NCBI RefSeq assembly: GCF_964199755.1
Contig: NC_133907.1
Coordinates: 253,001-317,000, forward strand
Length of the DNA stretch: 64,000 bases
Reading direction: 5' to 3'
Source: Larus michahellis
Lineage: Eukaryota; Chordata; Aves; Charadriiformes; Laridae
This document shows positions 1-11,141 of the stretch, in pieces. The number at the start of each line of letters is the position of its first letter. The first letter of the stretch is position 1. The notes beneath the pieces are model-generated. The model was not told where the DNA came from. It did no database searches and worked only from the letters and a program-made list of their open reading frames with translations. Position numbers and translations under genes: made by a program.

Positions 1-492
1 CTCAAGGCCATTGATTTGTGAATGATGGAGTCTGCTGCCCTCCAAGAGGGAGGGCATCCCGTTGTTCTGCTGGTGCTGGTAAAAAGTCGACCCGGGGTAG
101 TGCCCTATCACCTCGCTGTAGGTTGGCGGCGGTCCCTCCATCCTACCGTTGCTCCCATAGCAGGTTGCACTGATCCCAGAGTTACTGCTGGGGGGGCACG
201 GCCCCCCGTACACAGAGTTATCTATCAAGTCACTGTCAAAGATGGTTCTGTTGGGGGGGGCCCGGACTGACTCCCTGTTGAGCTCCATCTGCTGCTCGGG
301 GTCCCGCAGCTGCAGCGTGCAGGGTCCCTGGTACGGAGGGGGCTCCTCGCCGTCCGACAGCGAGATGGTGGGTGGCAAGTCGATCTCATGCTGCATGTAG
401 GGGTAGGTCGGCTGGAACCTGTTAAAGCGGTCCCTCTGCAGAAAGGACGGCACTGCCAGGCGGTCACCGGGTCTCGGGGTGTAGATTTGCTG
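1..492 (-). CDS. PMEPA1: PMEPA1 exon 4, main cytoplasmic tail (partial, runs off window)
   Basis: This last coding exon encodes 164 residues (105-268 of the assembled protein) and continues past base 1. The reverse-strand acceptor is a pyrimidine-rich CTTTCAG at 493-499, followed by codons for [14 protein letters not shown]. Visible motifs are PPPY at residues 155-158 and PPTY at 226-229 (PY motifs that in this family bind WW domains of NEDD4-type ubiquitin ligases), and PPNR at 183-186 (the Smad-interaction motif that competes with SARA for receptor Smads). The phrases [16 protein letters not shown] and [17 protein letters not shown] are near-identical to mammalian PMEPA1. The paralogue LDLRAD4 shares PY and SIM motifs, but the flanking residues and the missing LDLR-A domain favour PMEPA1. 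The reading frame is open throughout with no frameshift. The stop codon and roughly 18-20 residues are missing only because the window ends. Confidence 0.97.
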
Positions 493-580
493 CTGAAAGG
501 GAGGAGAAGAGGGAAGCATGAGATGCCGCAGCCCAGGGGCGCAGGAGAGGCAGCGGCACCCGCACCCGCGTCGCCCTCAC
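493..580 (-). other. PMEPA1: PMEPA1 intron 3 (88 bp, phase 0)
   Basis: This very short GC-rich intron separates exon 3 from exon 4. On the minus strand it begins GTGAGGGCG (donor) and ends CTTTCAG (acceptor). Choosing CTTTCAG rather than the CAG three bases further in keeps the codon count equal to the mammalian protein around the junction (IAE-QQIY against IPE-PQVY). The alternative NAGNAG-type acceptor, three bases downstream, would remove one glutamine without shifting the frame. Confidence 0.92.
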
Positions 581-634
581 CTCTGCTATTCCATTCCCCG
601 ACATGGTGCTCTCCGAAGGCCACAGGCTCCCCTC
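581..634 (-). CDS. PMEPA1: PMEPA1 exon 3 (18 codons)
   Basis: This 54-bp internal exon encodes EGSLWPSESTMSGNGIAE, residues 87-104. It corresponds to the mammalian segment EGCLWPSESTVSGNGIPE. Its acceptor on the minus strand is CTTTCCAATGCAG and its donor is GAG|GTGAGG. It begins and ends on codon boundaries, so skipping it would delete 18 residues in frame from the juxtamembrane tail while leaving both PY motifs and the PPNR motif intact. It has no known catalytic or binding motif; it links the basic juxtamembrane stretch to the PY/Smad-binding region. The match to the family and the fit of phases on both sides make the call secure although the exon is short. Confidence 0.95.
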
Positions 635-1136
635 CTGCATTGGAAAGGAGAAGAGAGCGCAGAGTGAGTCCGGCTGCAGCGGGGGCTCTGCTCCTGTGAA
701 CGGCTGGTGCCCGCTCTCACCCTTCACCGAAGCCCAGGCAAGATGCTGCTGCCGCTGCCGCCAGTGCGCCCCAGCGGCAGCGCAGGGCACGTGCCCTCCT
801 CTACCTGGGCAGCCAGCTCTAGTAGGGGTATCCTAAGGGTATATGCTAGGGGTATTAGCATATTACCACTGAAAAACAACACTTCTGGTTAAAGTTACAC
901 TCAATTTTCACCTCTGTTTATATTTAATAGATCGCTTGCAGAATGAATGATGAGAATGACACCAGCAAACAATGCTCTCCCATTTGCAGACTTCCCCCCT
1001 CCTGCCCACGCTCACCCAGCATGTTTCTCTCCCTGGTTCAAACACGCCAGAGGAGTATTTTTCAATTTGTGATCCATGAGCCGTGGGTGATTCACAAGAC
1101 ATCACAAAATGCTCCATGAAATAATGACAAGATTTT

Positions 1137-1176
1137 AAAAAAGAAAAAAAAAAAAAAAGGAAAAAAGAAAAACCTT
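1137..1176. repeat. A-rich simple tract
   Basis: Adenine-rich low-complexity stretch with scattered G, in intron 2. A pure A run (about 1271-1287) lies 95 bp further on. No retroposed body is recognisable next to either, so they look like simple-sequence expansions rather than poly(A) tails. Confidence 0.8.
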
Positions 1177-3282
1177 ACACCCACATTCTGATGCACACAA
1201 TCAAGGAAATCATGTAAAAATAAAGATAATAAGTTAATAACCAAATGTTAAGCCTAATTTTGATTTGGCTAAAAAAAAAAAAAAAAAGAAATCTATAGCA
1301 ACAGGATGGTTTCAGAGTATTTTTTCCTCAAAAGGATGGGTCGTCCTTGGCTTAAAGAGACTGAGGAACTGTGGTCTAGAGTCTTCCTTATGCTGCAAGC
1401 ATCACATCGCCCTGATCCTGCAATCCAATCCCACATGCCAACAACCCCAGGCATGAGAAAGCCACAAGCCAATTTCCCCCAAACCATGAGATTAGTTTAC
1501 GATTCATGATCAAAACAAACAAACAATGGTTCTTCCCATTTGCACAGTTCACCCTAGACACTTTTGCCTTAAGAACTAAAATATTTAAATATTGCTGATA
1601 TTCACATATAGCAACATCCATCCGGCAGGCAGGGACGGAGGAAAACAAGCCAAAAGGCTCATAATTAAAACCTGGTATAGCTGGCACTTCTCAGTTCCTT
1701 GCAGGTGAGTCTCCAGTTCTGGCACTAGTAAGCCAGGCACAGGCAGAACTATTCACCACCAGCGGGAAAAAAAAAAACCCACCAAGGGTGTTTCTTTTTC
1801 CCTTTAAGGTGTCCCATCTGAAGGCCATTCTGGGGCCCAGCCTACGCAGCAGGACTTTCAGATGAGCAAACCACAAGCTTTCCTACTATGAAAATACCTA
1901 TTTCTATAGTAACCGTGGTGGCTGGTCTGGGCAGCCTGATGCCCCAGTGAAAGCCTGTAAAAAGCTGCAGTGGTACCGCAGCACCACAGACACCTTCGCT
2001 GACAAGTCAAGAAGGGATTTTGCCTGTCTCGTGCTCCCGGGACCTCCTCCAGCTGTGAAGCACATCTGGCCTCATACCAGGCTGCAGCATGCAAGGGAAA
2101 CACTGCTGCAAACCTTTCCATCTATCCCAGTAAGCAGCTGAGCAGCATCTCCAGTCCCCCAGAAGCGTCTTGGAGAGTGGACAGACCAGCGGTGCCCCTG
2201 TGGGCAGAGACACCCGTTAGATCCATCCCTCCCACGTTTTTGGGAATATATTCTCCCTTGTGGCATCGCACGTGGTATCAGATATGGAGAGAATCCCATC
2301 GAGTTCCTGTTTTTGAAGCTCAGCTCTGCACATAAACCTCAAGGCAGTCCTGTTGCCAGTGCAAGGAAAACAGTGATTTATATGGAAATGAGACAGCCCA
2401 GATTCTTCCCACCTCTCAGTGTTTTTTAGGGAGCATCTCCTCTGAGCAGAGGTTAAGTGCCGCAATACCGGCACCCTCCCCAGCTACAGCTGATGTATGC
2501 GCTGGTTGAGCCATGTGCCACATAGCCCTTCCTCAGCAGTTTTATACAGACCTTGAGACTTCAGTATGCAACTGTTTACACAGGCATCAACTGTTTAGTC
2601 TGGTCTATTTTACATGTGTTTCTTGCCTGCAGGGATGTCTACAGTCAAATTCCCCCAGCAGCCAAAAGACCCAAGAGGAACTGCATCTGCCACAGATCAA
2701 ATCCTCACCTCTAACCCCCTGTTCGGCCACGGTGCTGGCACCAAGGGCATGGGGAGGGTTTCCAGCCCTTCACCTCATCCCAAAGGAGGCTGAAGCAGTG
2801 GGCAGGAGCGGGAAGCACTCTGAAAATCCTGTTTACTTTGCCATGCCCCTGTGGCAGACTTCCTGAGCAGCGAGTACCCCACTGCCTTCTGCTAGATGTT
2901 TATATTTAACTTGGCAGTGGTCAGTGCCATGGCAGTATCCCATCTGCTCCCCTGTTCCTGGGAGCGATGTCAGGTGGCTCCCGCGAGAGTGGATGCAGCC
3001 CAGCGCTCCCCAGGGTGCGAAGCATCACTGTGCACAGACGAGGCTGCCTGCCGCGGCAGGCACCAGGGGCACCCACACACACCCCCCTGACCTGAGCTGC
3101 CCAAAACACCCCCACCTCTAAGCACCCACTCACCCAAAGCCTGCACCCAGTACACGACCCAGGCATTCAGAGGAAGGGCCCTGGCTCACACATTAACTCA
3201 TCTGTTTGCACAGATGAGGTCCAAGAACGATGCTCTGGGCAACACACAGATGCAAGAGTAGCAAACCAGCAGGAACACCATT

Positions 3283-3672
3283 AAAATGGGACCGGCAGAG
3301 AGACAATGAAGTTCACCACGGCCAAGAGCAAGGTCCTGCACCTGGGTCAGGGCAATCCCAAGCACAAATCCAGGCTGGATGGAGAATGGATTGAGAGCAG
3401 CCCTGACGAGGACTGGGGGGTGTTGGCTGATGACAAGCAAAACATCAGCCGGCACCGTGTGCTGGCAGCCCAGAACCCCCCGCAGCCTGGGCTCATCCCC
3501 AGCAGCGTGGGCAGCAGGGCCAGGGGGGGATTCTGCCCCTCTGCCCCGCTCTGTGAGACCCCCCTGCAGTGCTGCCTCCAGCGCTGGGGCACCAACAGCA
3601 GAAGGACACGGAGCTGTTGGAGTGGGGCCGGAGGAGGCCAAGAAGATGATCAGAGGGCTCCCAGCTCTCCTT
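3283..3672 (+). mobile_element. CR1 LINE fragment, ORF2 C-terminal/3' region
   Basis: The sequence matches the 3' part of the CR1 reverse-transcriptase ORF as found throughout bird genomes. A reading frame from about 3306 keeps the block MKFTTAKSKVLHLGQGNP, followed by the ESSPDED-GVLADDK block, then shifts frame. The remaining conserved nucleotide blocks (the region around the GTGAGACC and GATGATCAGAGGGCT motifs) are in other frames. It is 5'-truncated as usual for CR1, and no terminal ATTCTATG-type repeat is recognisable at its right end, so the 3' UTR also seems lost. Frameshifts and stops make it non-functional. It lies antisense to PMEPA1 in intron 2. The boundaries are approximate. Confidence 0.88.
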
Positions 3673-5678
3673 GCTCACCTCTGATTTTTGGAATACTTAG
3701 AACTTGAATTCATCTCAACAATGGCTGAGTCTAGAAAGCCATTCTGAAGTGAGAGCCGAGACACTGCTGTTTGATGAGCAATACGCCTGTAAAAGCCTCC
3801 ACAAATATTCCAGGACTCACTACAGAACCTAGAATCACTTTTGTATTTTCCATTTTCGGGGACAAAGGTATGCTTGGAAATTGCATTTAAACTACTTCGT
3901 CTTGGTGGAGTGGAATATTAGTGTTCCAAAGGCATGGAGTCAGTGCCATTATTATTGCAACAAAGTTTTTAGTAGCATTTCTTAAATACTCTAAGTTCTG
4001 GAAGAAATAAAGGTACTTGTTACAAGGAGACAGAGTTTAAGTACAGCAAGAACGGTAATGGAAAAACACATGATGTAATACAAAAATTCCTTGCTAGCAA
4101 GAACTGCATTTAAAAAAAAAACCTTCAGGGAAATTAATTTCTCCTTCAGTTGTAATTTTTGAGCTACAAAAACAAAAAAGGACAACTCCAGGAGACCTAG
4201 CAGCATCTTGACCATGGGATGAACTACTTTAATATTTTAAAAGATGAAAAGCATGTAGGCAGCTCTGGAGCCTGTCTGCAACAGCAAAATGAAGTCTGGG
4301 ATTTAAAAAGCCCAACACCAGTTCAGTACAGGTTTAATGGATTACATAAACTGGTATCCAGTTCAGCGCAGCTTCCACCTCCCAGCCTTTCATGCTCATT
4401 TGGACCAGAGCTGTTTTCTGCAAAAAGAAACGCTGTGCTGAATACAAACAGAGCTACCTTTAAGATCTTTATGATGACTGATTCCACTGTTAACAACCTT
4501 CTTGCTTAGCACACGAGGGGCTTCTCTGTCCCATCGGGAGGGCGCTGGGGCCACAGGGAAGCTCAGCTGCCACTCCATCAGACGGGGCGGGGAGAAGGGC
4601 AAGAATCATACAGGAATCTCGTGGGGAAAACCCCCAAGACAGTGCATTCGCCTTTATCTCCTTAGCTCTGAGGAAGGTTTTGAAGACACCATATCCCCAC
4701 CGAGGTCCAGCAGAGGCACGGAGGTAAACCTTTGCTGAAAAGCTGTTTAATTGCTGTTGTGTCTGAAGGCTGAATAAATAAATGAGCTGGTTTGGTGTGG
4801 GAACTGGGCTGAAAAATGACTGGAAATTTTGTTATGGTGAAATTAAAAAAAAAAATTAAAAAAAAAGAAGAAAGGAAAAAAGGCATTATTTTTTAAACAG
4901 TCAACAATTTTTGATGATTCAACCTGAAATTTTTGTTCAATCTCCATGTGATCTTCTCTTCTCTTTCCATGTTAGCCTTCTCTCCTCTTTTTAAAGAAAA
5001 TAAAAACCAGGCCCCTTAAGAAAACAAATTAGGATATTAAAATAAAAAAGGCCTTATATGATACTTGCTTTGAAAATGTAAAATGAAACATTTTGGTATT
5101 GTTCAAGTAAGACATTCCAGACATGATAAAACAGTAAAAAAAAAATCTGGAAATGGGAAAACAATCTTTCTGCTATATTTAATAACTCATGTGCTCAGAT
5201 GCCCACATTCTGCTACTGTTGGAAGCGGGGGCACAGGATGGTGAGAAGAGACGCAGGATTTCTCTAAGTGCAGGAGGAGCCAGGACATGCGAGGGGAGTT
5301 CAGCTCCATCCCGACACAGGCAGGCGCTTGAGCAGCCGCTGCCCTCGCCAGATGGTTGAATACGGCATCACGCACTCCCGGTACAGCACTGGTAAACGGC
5401 CGGAGGCCAAGCTCACCCCTGTGCCCACAGCTCACAAAACACCGGGTGGTTCAACTGCGCTCCGGGTTTGCACAGCTCCCCTTCCCATAGGTCGTCCTCC
5501 TCACCTCGGCACCGTGCATCAGTAAGGGACCATCATCTGCTGTGCATAATGCGTGACAAAAAGAGCCGCTGCGGAGCAGAGGGACAGCCTGCGCCCTGGG
5601 CACCTGCTGGCTGGACAGCCTTTGACAGCCCCGTACCAAAGACTTATTTAACAGGAAGTGTTAGAAATCTCTCGGATT

Positions 5679-5750
5679 AAAAAAAAAAAAAAAAAAGGAA
5701 AACAAAGAGAAAAGAAAAAAATAGAAGAAAAAAAAAAAGAAAAAAGGAAG
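5679..5750 (+). repeat. Homopurine A/G tract
   Basis: About 70 bases of almost uninterrupted purines (only a C at 5703 and a T near 5722), beginning with 18 adenines and continuing as an AAAAG-type array. Long homopurine tracts of this kind can adopt triplex structure. In the PMEPA1 transcript it reads as a long pyrimidine tract. It sits in intron 2, about 1.1 kb downstream of exon 2 in the direction of transcription. Confidence 0.85.
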
Positions 5751-6821
5751 CAATCCCAGTACTTGCACTTTTTTGAAGCGAGTGTGGATTTGATAGAACA
5801 GAGCACAGCTCCACACCAACCACCCCAAGGCAGCCCCGGTGCACTCAGCCTGCCCTGAAGCCTGAAGAGGAGAGCGTGCAAAGCAGTGACCTTGAAGAAT
5901 CCCTATCATTTAAAGAGCTTTAAGATCCTTCAGAGTGAATGCTAAAAAAAAAGAAGTATCAGTACAAGATATCCCTGCACTGAAGACAGAGACATGTAGG
6001 CAGCAGTGAATAGTACTTGCTCACCCTCCACAAAAACATGAAGTCTTTTCTCTACAGGTTCTCGTAAGTCCCTGAGATGCTGCATTTGAGCAAATAGCAT
6101 AAACCAACATCTGCCTCAGGGCTGGAGAGGCTGCCCCTCGAGTCCCTGACAGAGGTACAATTAACATGTTTCTGCTTGGGCTTTTATGAAGCAGGGAGCC
6201 TGGGTTACGCAGGGAATCCCCTGAGCATCCCCTCAGAGAGATTTCTGCTTGTCTGGCTGACAAGTGTTTTCTGACCCCTCCACTACAGTAGTGGCAGCAC
6301 CACTGGTGAAAACTGGAGAAAGTCTTTCAAAATTTCCTATTCTCTTCAAGGCAGGCACTAAGTTTTTATACAGTCACTTGAGGGTCTCCAACTGGAGCCT
6401 CCAAAGGACTCGATAGTTTGGGGCTGTTAAAGGTAAGGCATGTGCACCCCAACCAGCTGAGGGTACGTGGTCGTTTCAGGAACAGGACGTGCCAAGAACA
6501 GCCTTGTGCAGTTACTTTACTAACGTAACGTCTGAATTGCAAAGCTCAGGGCAAAGGCAGAAGCTACAGCTATCCATATATCACAAAATATAGGAACCTG
6601 AAGAGCCAGAGGCATCCCTAAAAGGGCCCCCTCCCCAATAACTGAGAGACAGAAGACAATGCCAAGACCCAACCTGGAGGGTGTCTCTTCATGCAGTGTC
6701 AAGCGCCACATGAGCAAACCTGACCCAAACAAATGCCTTTGGCTCTGATGTTTCCACAGTGTCACATCATTTGGCAAACAGCACAGGACGATATGGCTTG
6801 TAAGAGCACGGGGTGACTTAC

Positions 6822-6976
6822 TGATGAGAGGTTTTCATCTCTCCGCCTCCCCTGGCTGTGCCGGCTGATGAAGGATCGCGCAGAGAGTTTGTAGTGGTTC
6901 AGCAGACATGTGATCACCACCACCATCACCATCATCACCACCACGATTATGATTATCTGTACAAACTCCAACTCCG
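6822..6976 (-). CDS. PMEPA1: PMEPA1 exon 2, transmembrane segment and basic juxtamembrane region
   Basis: This exon is 155 bp. Its first two bases complete a split Thr codon (residue 35) with the last base of exon 1, and 51 further codons follow (36-86). The acceptor is CTCTTTTGCAG and the donor is TCA|GTAAGT. Residues about 40-60 form a single uninterrupted hydrophobic helix of I, V and M, the membrane anchor that places PMEPA1 in endosomal/Golgi and plasma membranes. It is followed by the strongly conserved [19 protein letters not shown], a basic stop-transfer region. The helix is encoded by a nearly pure run of GTG/ATG triplets (about 6915-6950). The phases fit exon 1 (phase 1) and exon 3 (phase 0). 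Identity to mammalian PMEPA1 is almost complete here, including TELEFVQ at the start. Confidence 0.97.
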
Positions 6977-7572
6977 CTGCAAAAGAGAGAGACAGACTTT
7001 AAGCCACCAGAAAAAGCAGCATGTAATAGAGCACAGGAAGGACTAATGTGGCCAAGACGCCAATGACACCACTGCATCTGTCCCCAGTAAAGCTCTCACA
7101 CACACCTACCTGGACTCTACCGGCTTTGAACCCAGCTACTTAATAAAACCTCATTAATTCACTTTTTCAGTGACACAGAAGAGTCTCTAGGAGGGATCTT
7201 TCAAGATGCTCTATGAAGCAGAGTGGTTCCAAGCTACAATGCAAACAGGACATCCCAAAGCCCTCCCATCACAGTGTGCTGGAATGCCCCCACCGCCAGA
7301 TACACAACCAGCAGCATCTCAGTGCTTCATGTGCCTTGCTCAGGGCCATGGAGCTATGAACCAGCACAATTCATCCTAATGAAACAATTTAGCTAAATGC
7401 AAGCTCAATTTCTGCAATTCTCTTCCCATCACCATTGCTCCTTCCTCCAGGGAGGATCGGACTGAAGTCCTCCTCAGCACAGCCTTGCACCAGGCACACA
7501 TCGTCCCCTCTGTCATGGAGGTGGGACAGCGGCACGGGGAGCCCGCAGCATGGCATGGCAGGAACCGGTGCT

Positions 7573-7618
7573 GGCAGACCCCTCTCCCTGGCGCCGGCAG
7601 ACCCCTCTCCCTGGCACC
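7573..7618. repeat. 23-bp tandem duplication
   Basis: Two adjacent 23-bp units, 7573-7595 and 7596-7618, differ at one base only (GCGCC against GCACC at their ends). The unit core is GGCAGACCCCTCTCCCTGGC. The near identity points to a recent slippage or unequal-exchange event. Confidence 0.95.
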
Positions 7619-10472
7619 GGCTCATCAGCCGCAAGGCACAGGTGGGGCGACCTCCTGCATGTCAGCAAGACGCCAGACAGGAACAATGCGGCTGCCCACA
7701 GGGCCCACGTCCCGGAGCTCCAGAAATCCCTCAGCACAGGGCTCAGCCAGCTGACACCAGCAGCTTGAGTGGCTTGAAGTGGCATAAAGGAAAACTGCCA
7801 AAAATCCTCCAAAGAAGAACAAGCAAACAACAGACTATCCAGTTAACTCCGGAGACACTTGGCAGGAGGCAGTAAGAAGCTATTCCTAAAATTTCCTAAG
7901 GAAATAATTCCTCACACCTCTCTTAGTCTAAGGAAAATGGAGTATCGGAGGCAAATGTAGCGCTGGGGTCATTATTTCCATGGATTTAGCACACAGAGCA
8001 GATGCCATCCCCAAACTGCTCGGTCACTCCCCCAAGCCTCCTCGTGCCAGCAGTGCCCAGGGCTCGCCATACCCAGGACAGGGCAGCAGCAACTTCAGTG
8101 CTTGTCATAAAATTCAATAATTCTGGGGATTTAAACTTTGTTTTCTTCTCAATAGGGACAGCTATAAAATCCAGTTTTGGAAAGCTGTGCCCTCAGCTAG
8201 AATGGATGCTGACATCTGTATTTTACCTATACAGACACACATATGTATCTATAGATACGTAAGACGACCCATCACGCCTCGAAGCACAGCATCACACTGT
8301 TTGTACCAGCTGGGGTGACTTCTGCTGAGTCAGGCAAATTTAATTTTATTTTTTTTTTTATGGAAAGTTTTCTCCTGGCAGGTGGCATTTAAGTGCCAGT
8401 AAGAGCAAATAAATGTCAAGAAAATGGCTCAGGTGGTAAGTGCTGCCAGTAACCTTGGAGCTCATTCTGCTAAACAGCAGCTATTTCTGCCATTGCCCAA
8501 AATGCTTAACCAGCTCTGCCCACCACCTTCAAAAAGCTGAATTATGCCTTGAAATCAGGAGCCTTATCTGTCACTTAAAGTTAGATGCATGAGTGACTTG
8601 GAGCCCATACACTTACAGCACCCCTAAAACACCACTACCTCTACACTGCAAGACTGCACATGGGGCGGGAAGAAAGGGATTAAAAGCTATTGAGATCATT
8701 GCAAAGGAGTTTTGCCTTAAAAATGCCTGTTAACTAAAGGCACTTTCTTAAAAGAGGAGCTCTGGGTCTTTTCCAGCAACCCCAGCAAGGTACCTAAATG
8801 CCACTGTGACGGGAAAAGCCTGAAAAAAACACACGTCCCCAACAATTTATGGCCCAGCCCCAAAGCAGCGTCAGAGCTCGCCTGTGGGAACCACACATGT
8901 GTCATTTACAAACGACCTAAACCAAGCTTCCTGCACACGTGTACAGACATATAACGAGCAGAGCCTGAAGCAGAAGAAAGGGTAGGAATTCCGTCAGAAT
9001 CTGGGACAACACACCGGTGTCTCATCCATCCCCATCCATCCCTGGCTCTGGGACTCCTGCAATTGGGGTATTACAAAAAACAGTCGCAAAGAGGTGCAAT
9101 AGCAAGGCCCCGTGTGACTACCAGGAGGGAGGGGATGCCGGTTTCTGCCAGGGAGGCTCCTCCTGACCCATCTCTCTATCAATGCTCTCCTGGAGCTGGT
9201 GCTTGGGACAGGCTCAACCTGCAGGGTGATGGGGGGTTCGGCCATGCATCACACCTTGCTCTTCAAACTCTAAACTGGGTTATTTCTGTGTGGAATCTAG
9301 TCTAATGCTACAGCAGTCACACTGGTGTTATCAATAGAAGAGGAATTTTAATATCTTTCTTTGTGGGAGGAGAGAGAACAATTAAGCTGCAAACGGGTTT
9401 GGTGAAACATCTGACTGATAAAACCTGATCAGCTCCCCCCATTCAGACTTTGGCCTTTTCATGCCAATGGCTTGCTCTTCTCTGATCTCCTTCAACAGCA
9501 CAGGGAAGCAACAGCTCAGTTGCTGCAGTGGAGCACGTCTGTCCTTGTCCTGCAAACAGATGAGGGCTCCAACATTTAAGTATCATACATGAGAAATGCA
9601 CCTGCCCCCATGTCTTCTTTGGTGGTGCTGCTGAAATTAAACTTTCTTCCCAGTGCTATACATTGTTATGGTTTGAGAAACTCACAACAATTTATTGTCG
9701 TTTAGACAATTATTCTATCAACTAATGACCCCTCCCCACCCAGGAAGAGGAATCGGGGTGAAAACGAGGAAACCTGAGGGCTGAAATATAAACATATTTA
9801 ATGGGATGAGGCTAGGTAATTAACATTAATAACACTAAAGAGCCAGTATTGATCCAGATGCCAATATGAAATATACAAGGATCATACTCAGCCCATTCTG
9901 TCAGCAGGAACCTGTGCACTCCCAGCAGCGTGACACTCTGGGCACTGCGAGCGCTGCGGCGTCCGAGGGCAGGGAAGGGCTCACCGGGGCAAGGAGTTCT
10001 CAGGATCACAGCCATTGAGGGAGAGAGAACTTTGCAGCAAACTTTCTAATTTATATTGAATGTGATGTTCGTGGTATGAAATGATCCTGTTGGCGAGCTT
10101 GGGTCGAGTGCCTGGGTCTTGCTCCACCTCCTCCCTGTACCTGGCTAAACTTGAAAACACTGAAGCCTTGAAACCCATGTAGCGTAGCTGGCTATAAAGT
10201 AAATATTTTCACAAATTCAGACACTGGAGTCTTCTAAAGTGCAGTCTTCCCAAGCACTAGAAGTTAACCCTGTGCCGCTCACACTAGGAGCGTACATACA
10301 GACGAGGAGGCCTCGCCCTGGGGGAGCCGCGCGCGGTGCCCAAGTCCTGCTCTACCTGGGCCCGGCCTGTGGAGCAGCACAGCCTTACAGAGACTAGGAG
10401 CAAAAGCGTCAGGTACCTTGAGATGTGCTTTAATCCCAAGAACGCTCATGCTGCCAAATCTGGCCTTCGGGG

Positions 10473-10485
10473 GTGTGTGTGTGTG
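10473..10485. repeat. (GT)n microsatellite, short
   Basis: A run of about six GT units in intron 1. Confidence 0.85.
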
Positions 10486-11133
10486 CACCGAATCAACCCC
10501 AACTCAATTTCTGCTTTTCAAGTTTCAAGAGATTCATACCCATCCGAGGCGCCAAAGTTCCAGCCAACTCCCCCTCTGTTTTAACTTGTCTCCATGGGCT
10601 TCATTTGCAGAAGGGGAAAAAAAAACCCCAACATGCTGGAAAGCTGGATACACTCGGTAAGATTTCATCCAAGCAGCTCAGTCAAACTAATGAAGAAAGA
10701 TCATTAAAAACCCCAAACTTGGAGTTAATATGTTATTATACAAGCACAATTCAGCTGCTATGCTAATAAAAAGCCTTTGGGGAATGAAAAACAAGACAAA
10801 CTGCAAAGCACATAATTTATAATTCCACTGGTATTCTTAAAAACACACATACAAAAAAACAAGAAAAAAAATACTCAACACATTCTGTATTTGTCTTCCT
10901 AATCATTGCCACTTTTCAATTAGAAGGGACCTCATTCCATTTCTCTCTGTAATTTTCCCCAAGGGAAGCATTATAAATGCACTCAGCTTTACAACACGGG
11001 CACATTCAGCCTGCAAATGCAAAGTAAGGTCACAATAATTTGATTTTGCATAATTTTTACTCCAGAATACGTTTCAAACTAACAGGTTCAGACATCACAT
11101 TGAAGTGACACAACCTGCTTTTCTGTGTTTTCT

Positions 11134-11141
11134 GTCTAGAC
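11134..11141. promoter_or_regulatory. Perfect palindromic Smad-binding element
   Basis: GTCTAGAC, the optimal 8-bp site for the Smad3/Smad4 MH1 domain, occurs in intron 1 in the context TCTGTCTAGACGCGG. A single 8-mer is weak evidence, since about one is expected by chance in 64 kb. It is listed because two more occur in the same intron at 21706 and 21950 and the host gene is an established Smad target. Confidence 0.35.

Larger units (their letters stand above)
635..6821 (-). other. PMEPA1: PMEPA1 intron 2 (about 6.2 kb)
   Basis: The minus-strand donor is a consensus GTAAGT immediately after exon 2 (6821-6816), and the acceptor is the pyrimidine-rich TTTCCAATGCAG before exon 3. The insertion lies between codons (phase 0). 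Inside I see a CR1 LINE fragment (about 3283-3672), several adenine-rich tracts (near 1137-1176, 1271-1287, 4845-4880, 5679-5750) and otherwise unique sequence. Open frames in it are short and show no family resemblance, apart from the CR1 remnant. Confidence 0.9.
6977..11133. other. Intron 1, exon-2-proximal part
   Basis: Mostly unique sequence. I see a 23-bp tandem duplication (7573-7618), a short CCAT-type array (about 9022-9045) and a GT dinucleotide run (10473-10485). AT-rich blocks lie at about 8100-8700 and 10640-11100. No exon-like open frame with family resemblance was found on either strand. Confidence 0.6.

Noticed and set aside
1030..1050. GGTTCAAAC motif resembling a tRNA B box
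   Set aside because: No A box at the right spacing and no cloverleaf can be drawn around it.
3198..3707. Open frames of 147 codons (minus) and 133 codons (plus)
   Set aside because: The plus frame is a degenerate CR1 ORF2 remnant, and the minus frame is its shadow. Neither is a host gene.
6858..7046. Poly-histidine-containing plus-strand open frame
   Set aside because: It is the antisense shadow of the V/M-rich membrane helix codons in PMEPA1 exon 2.
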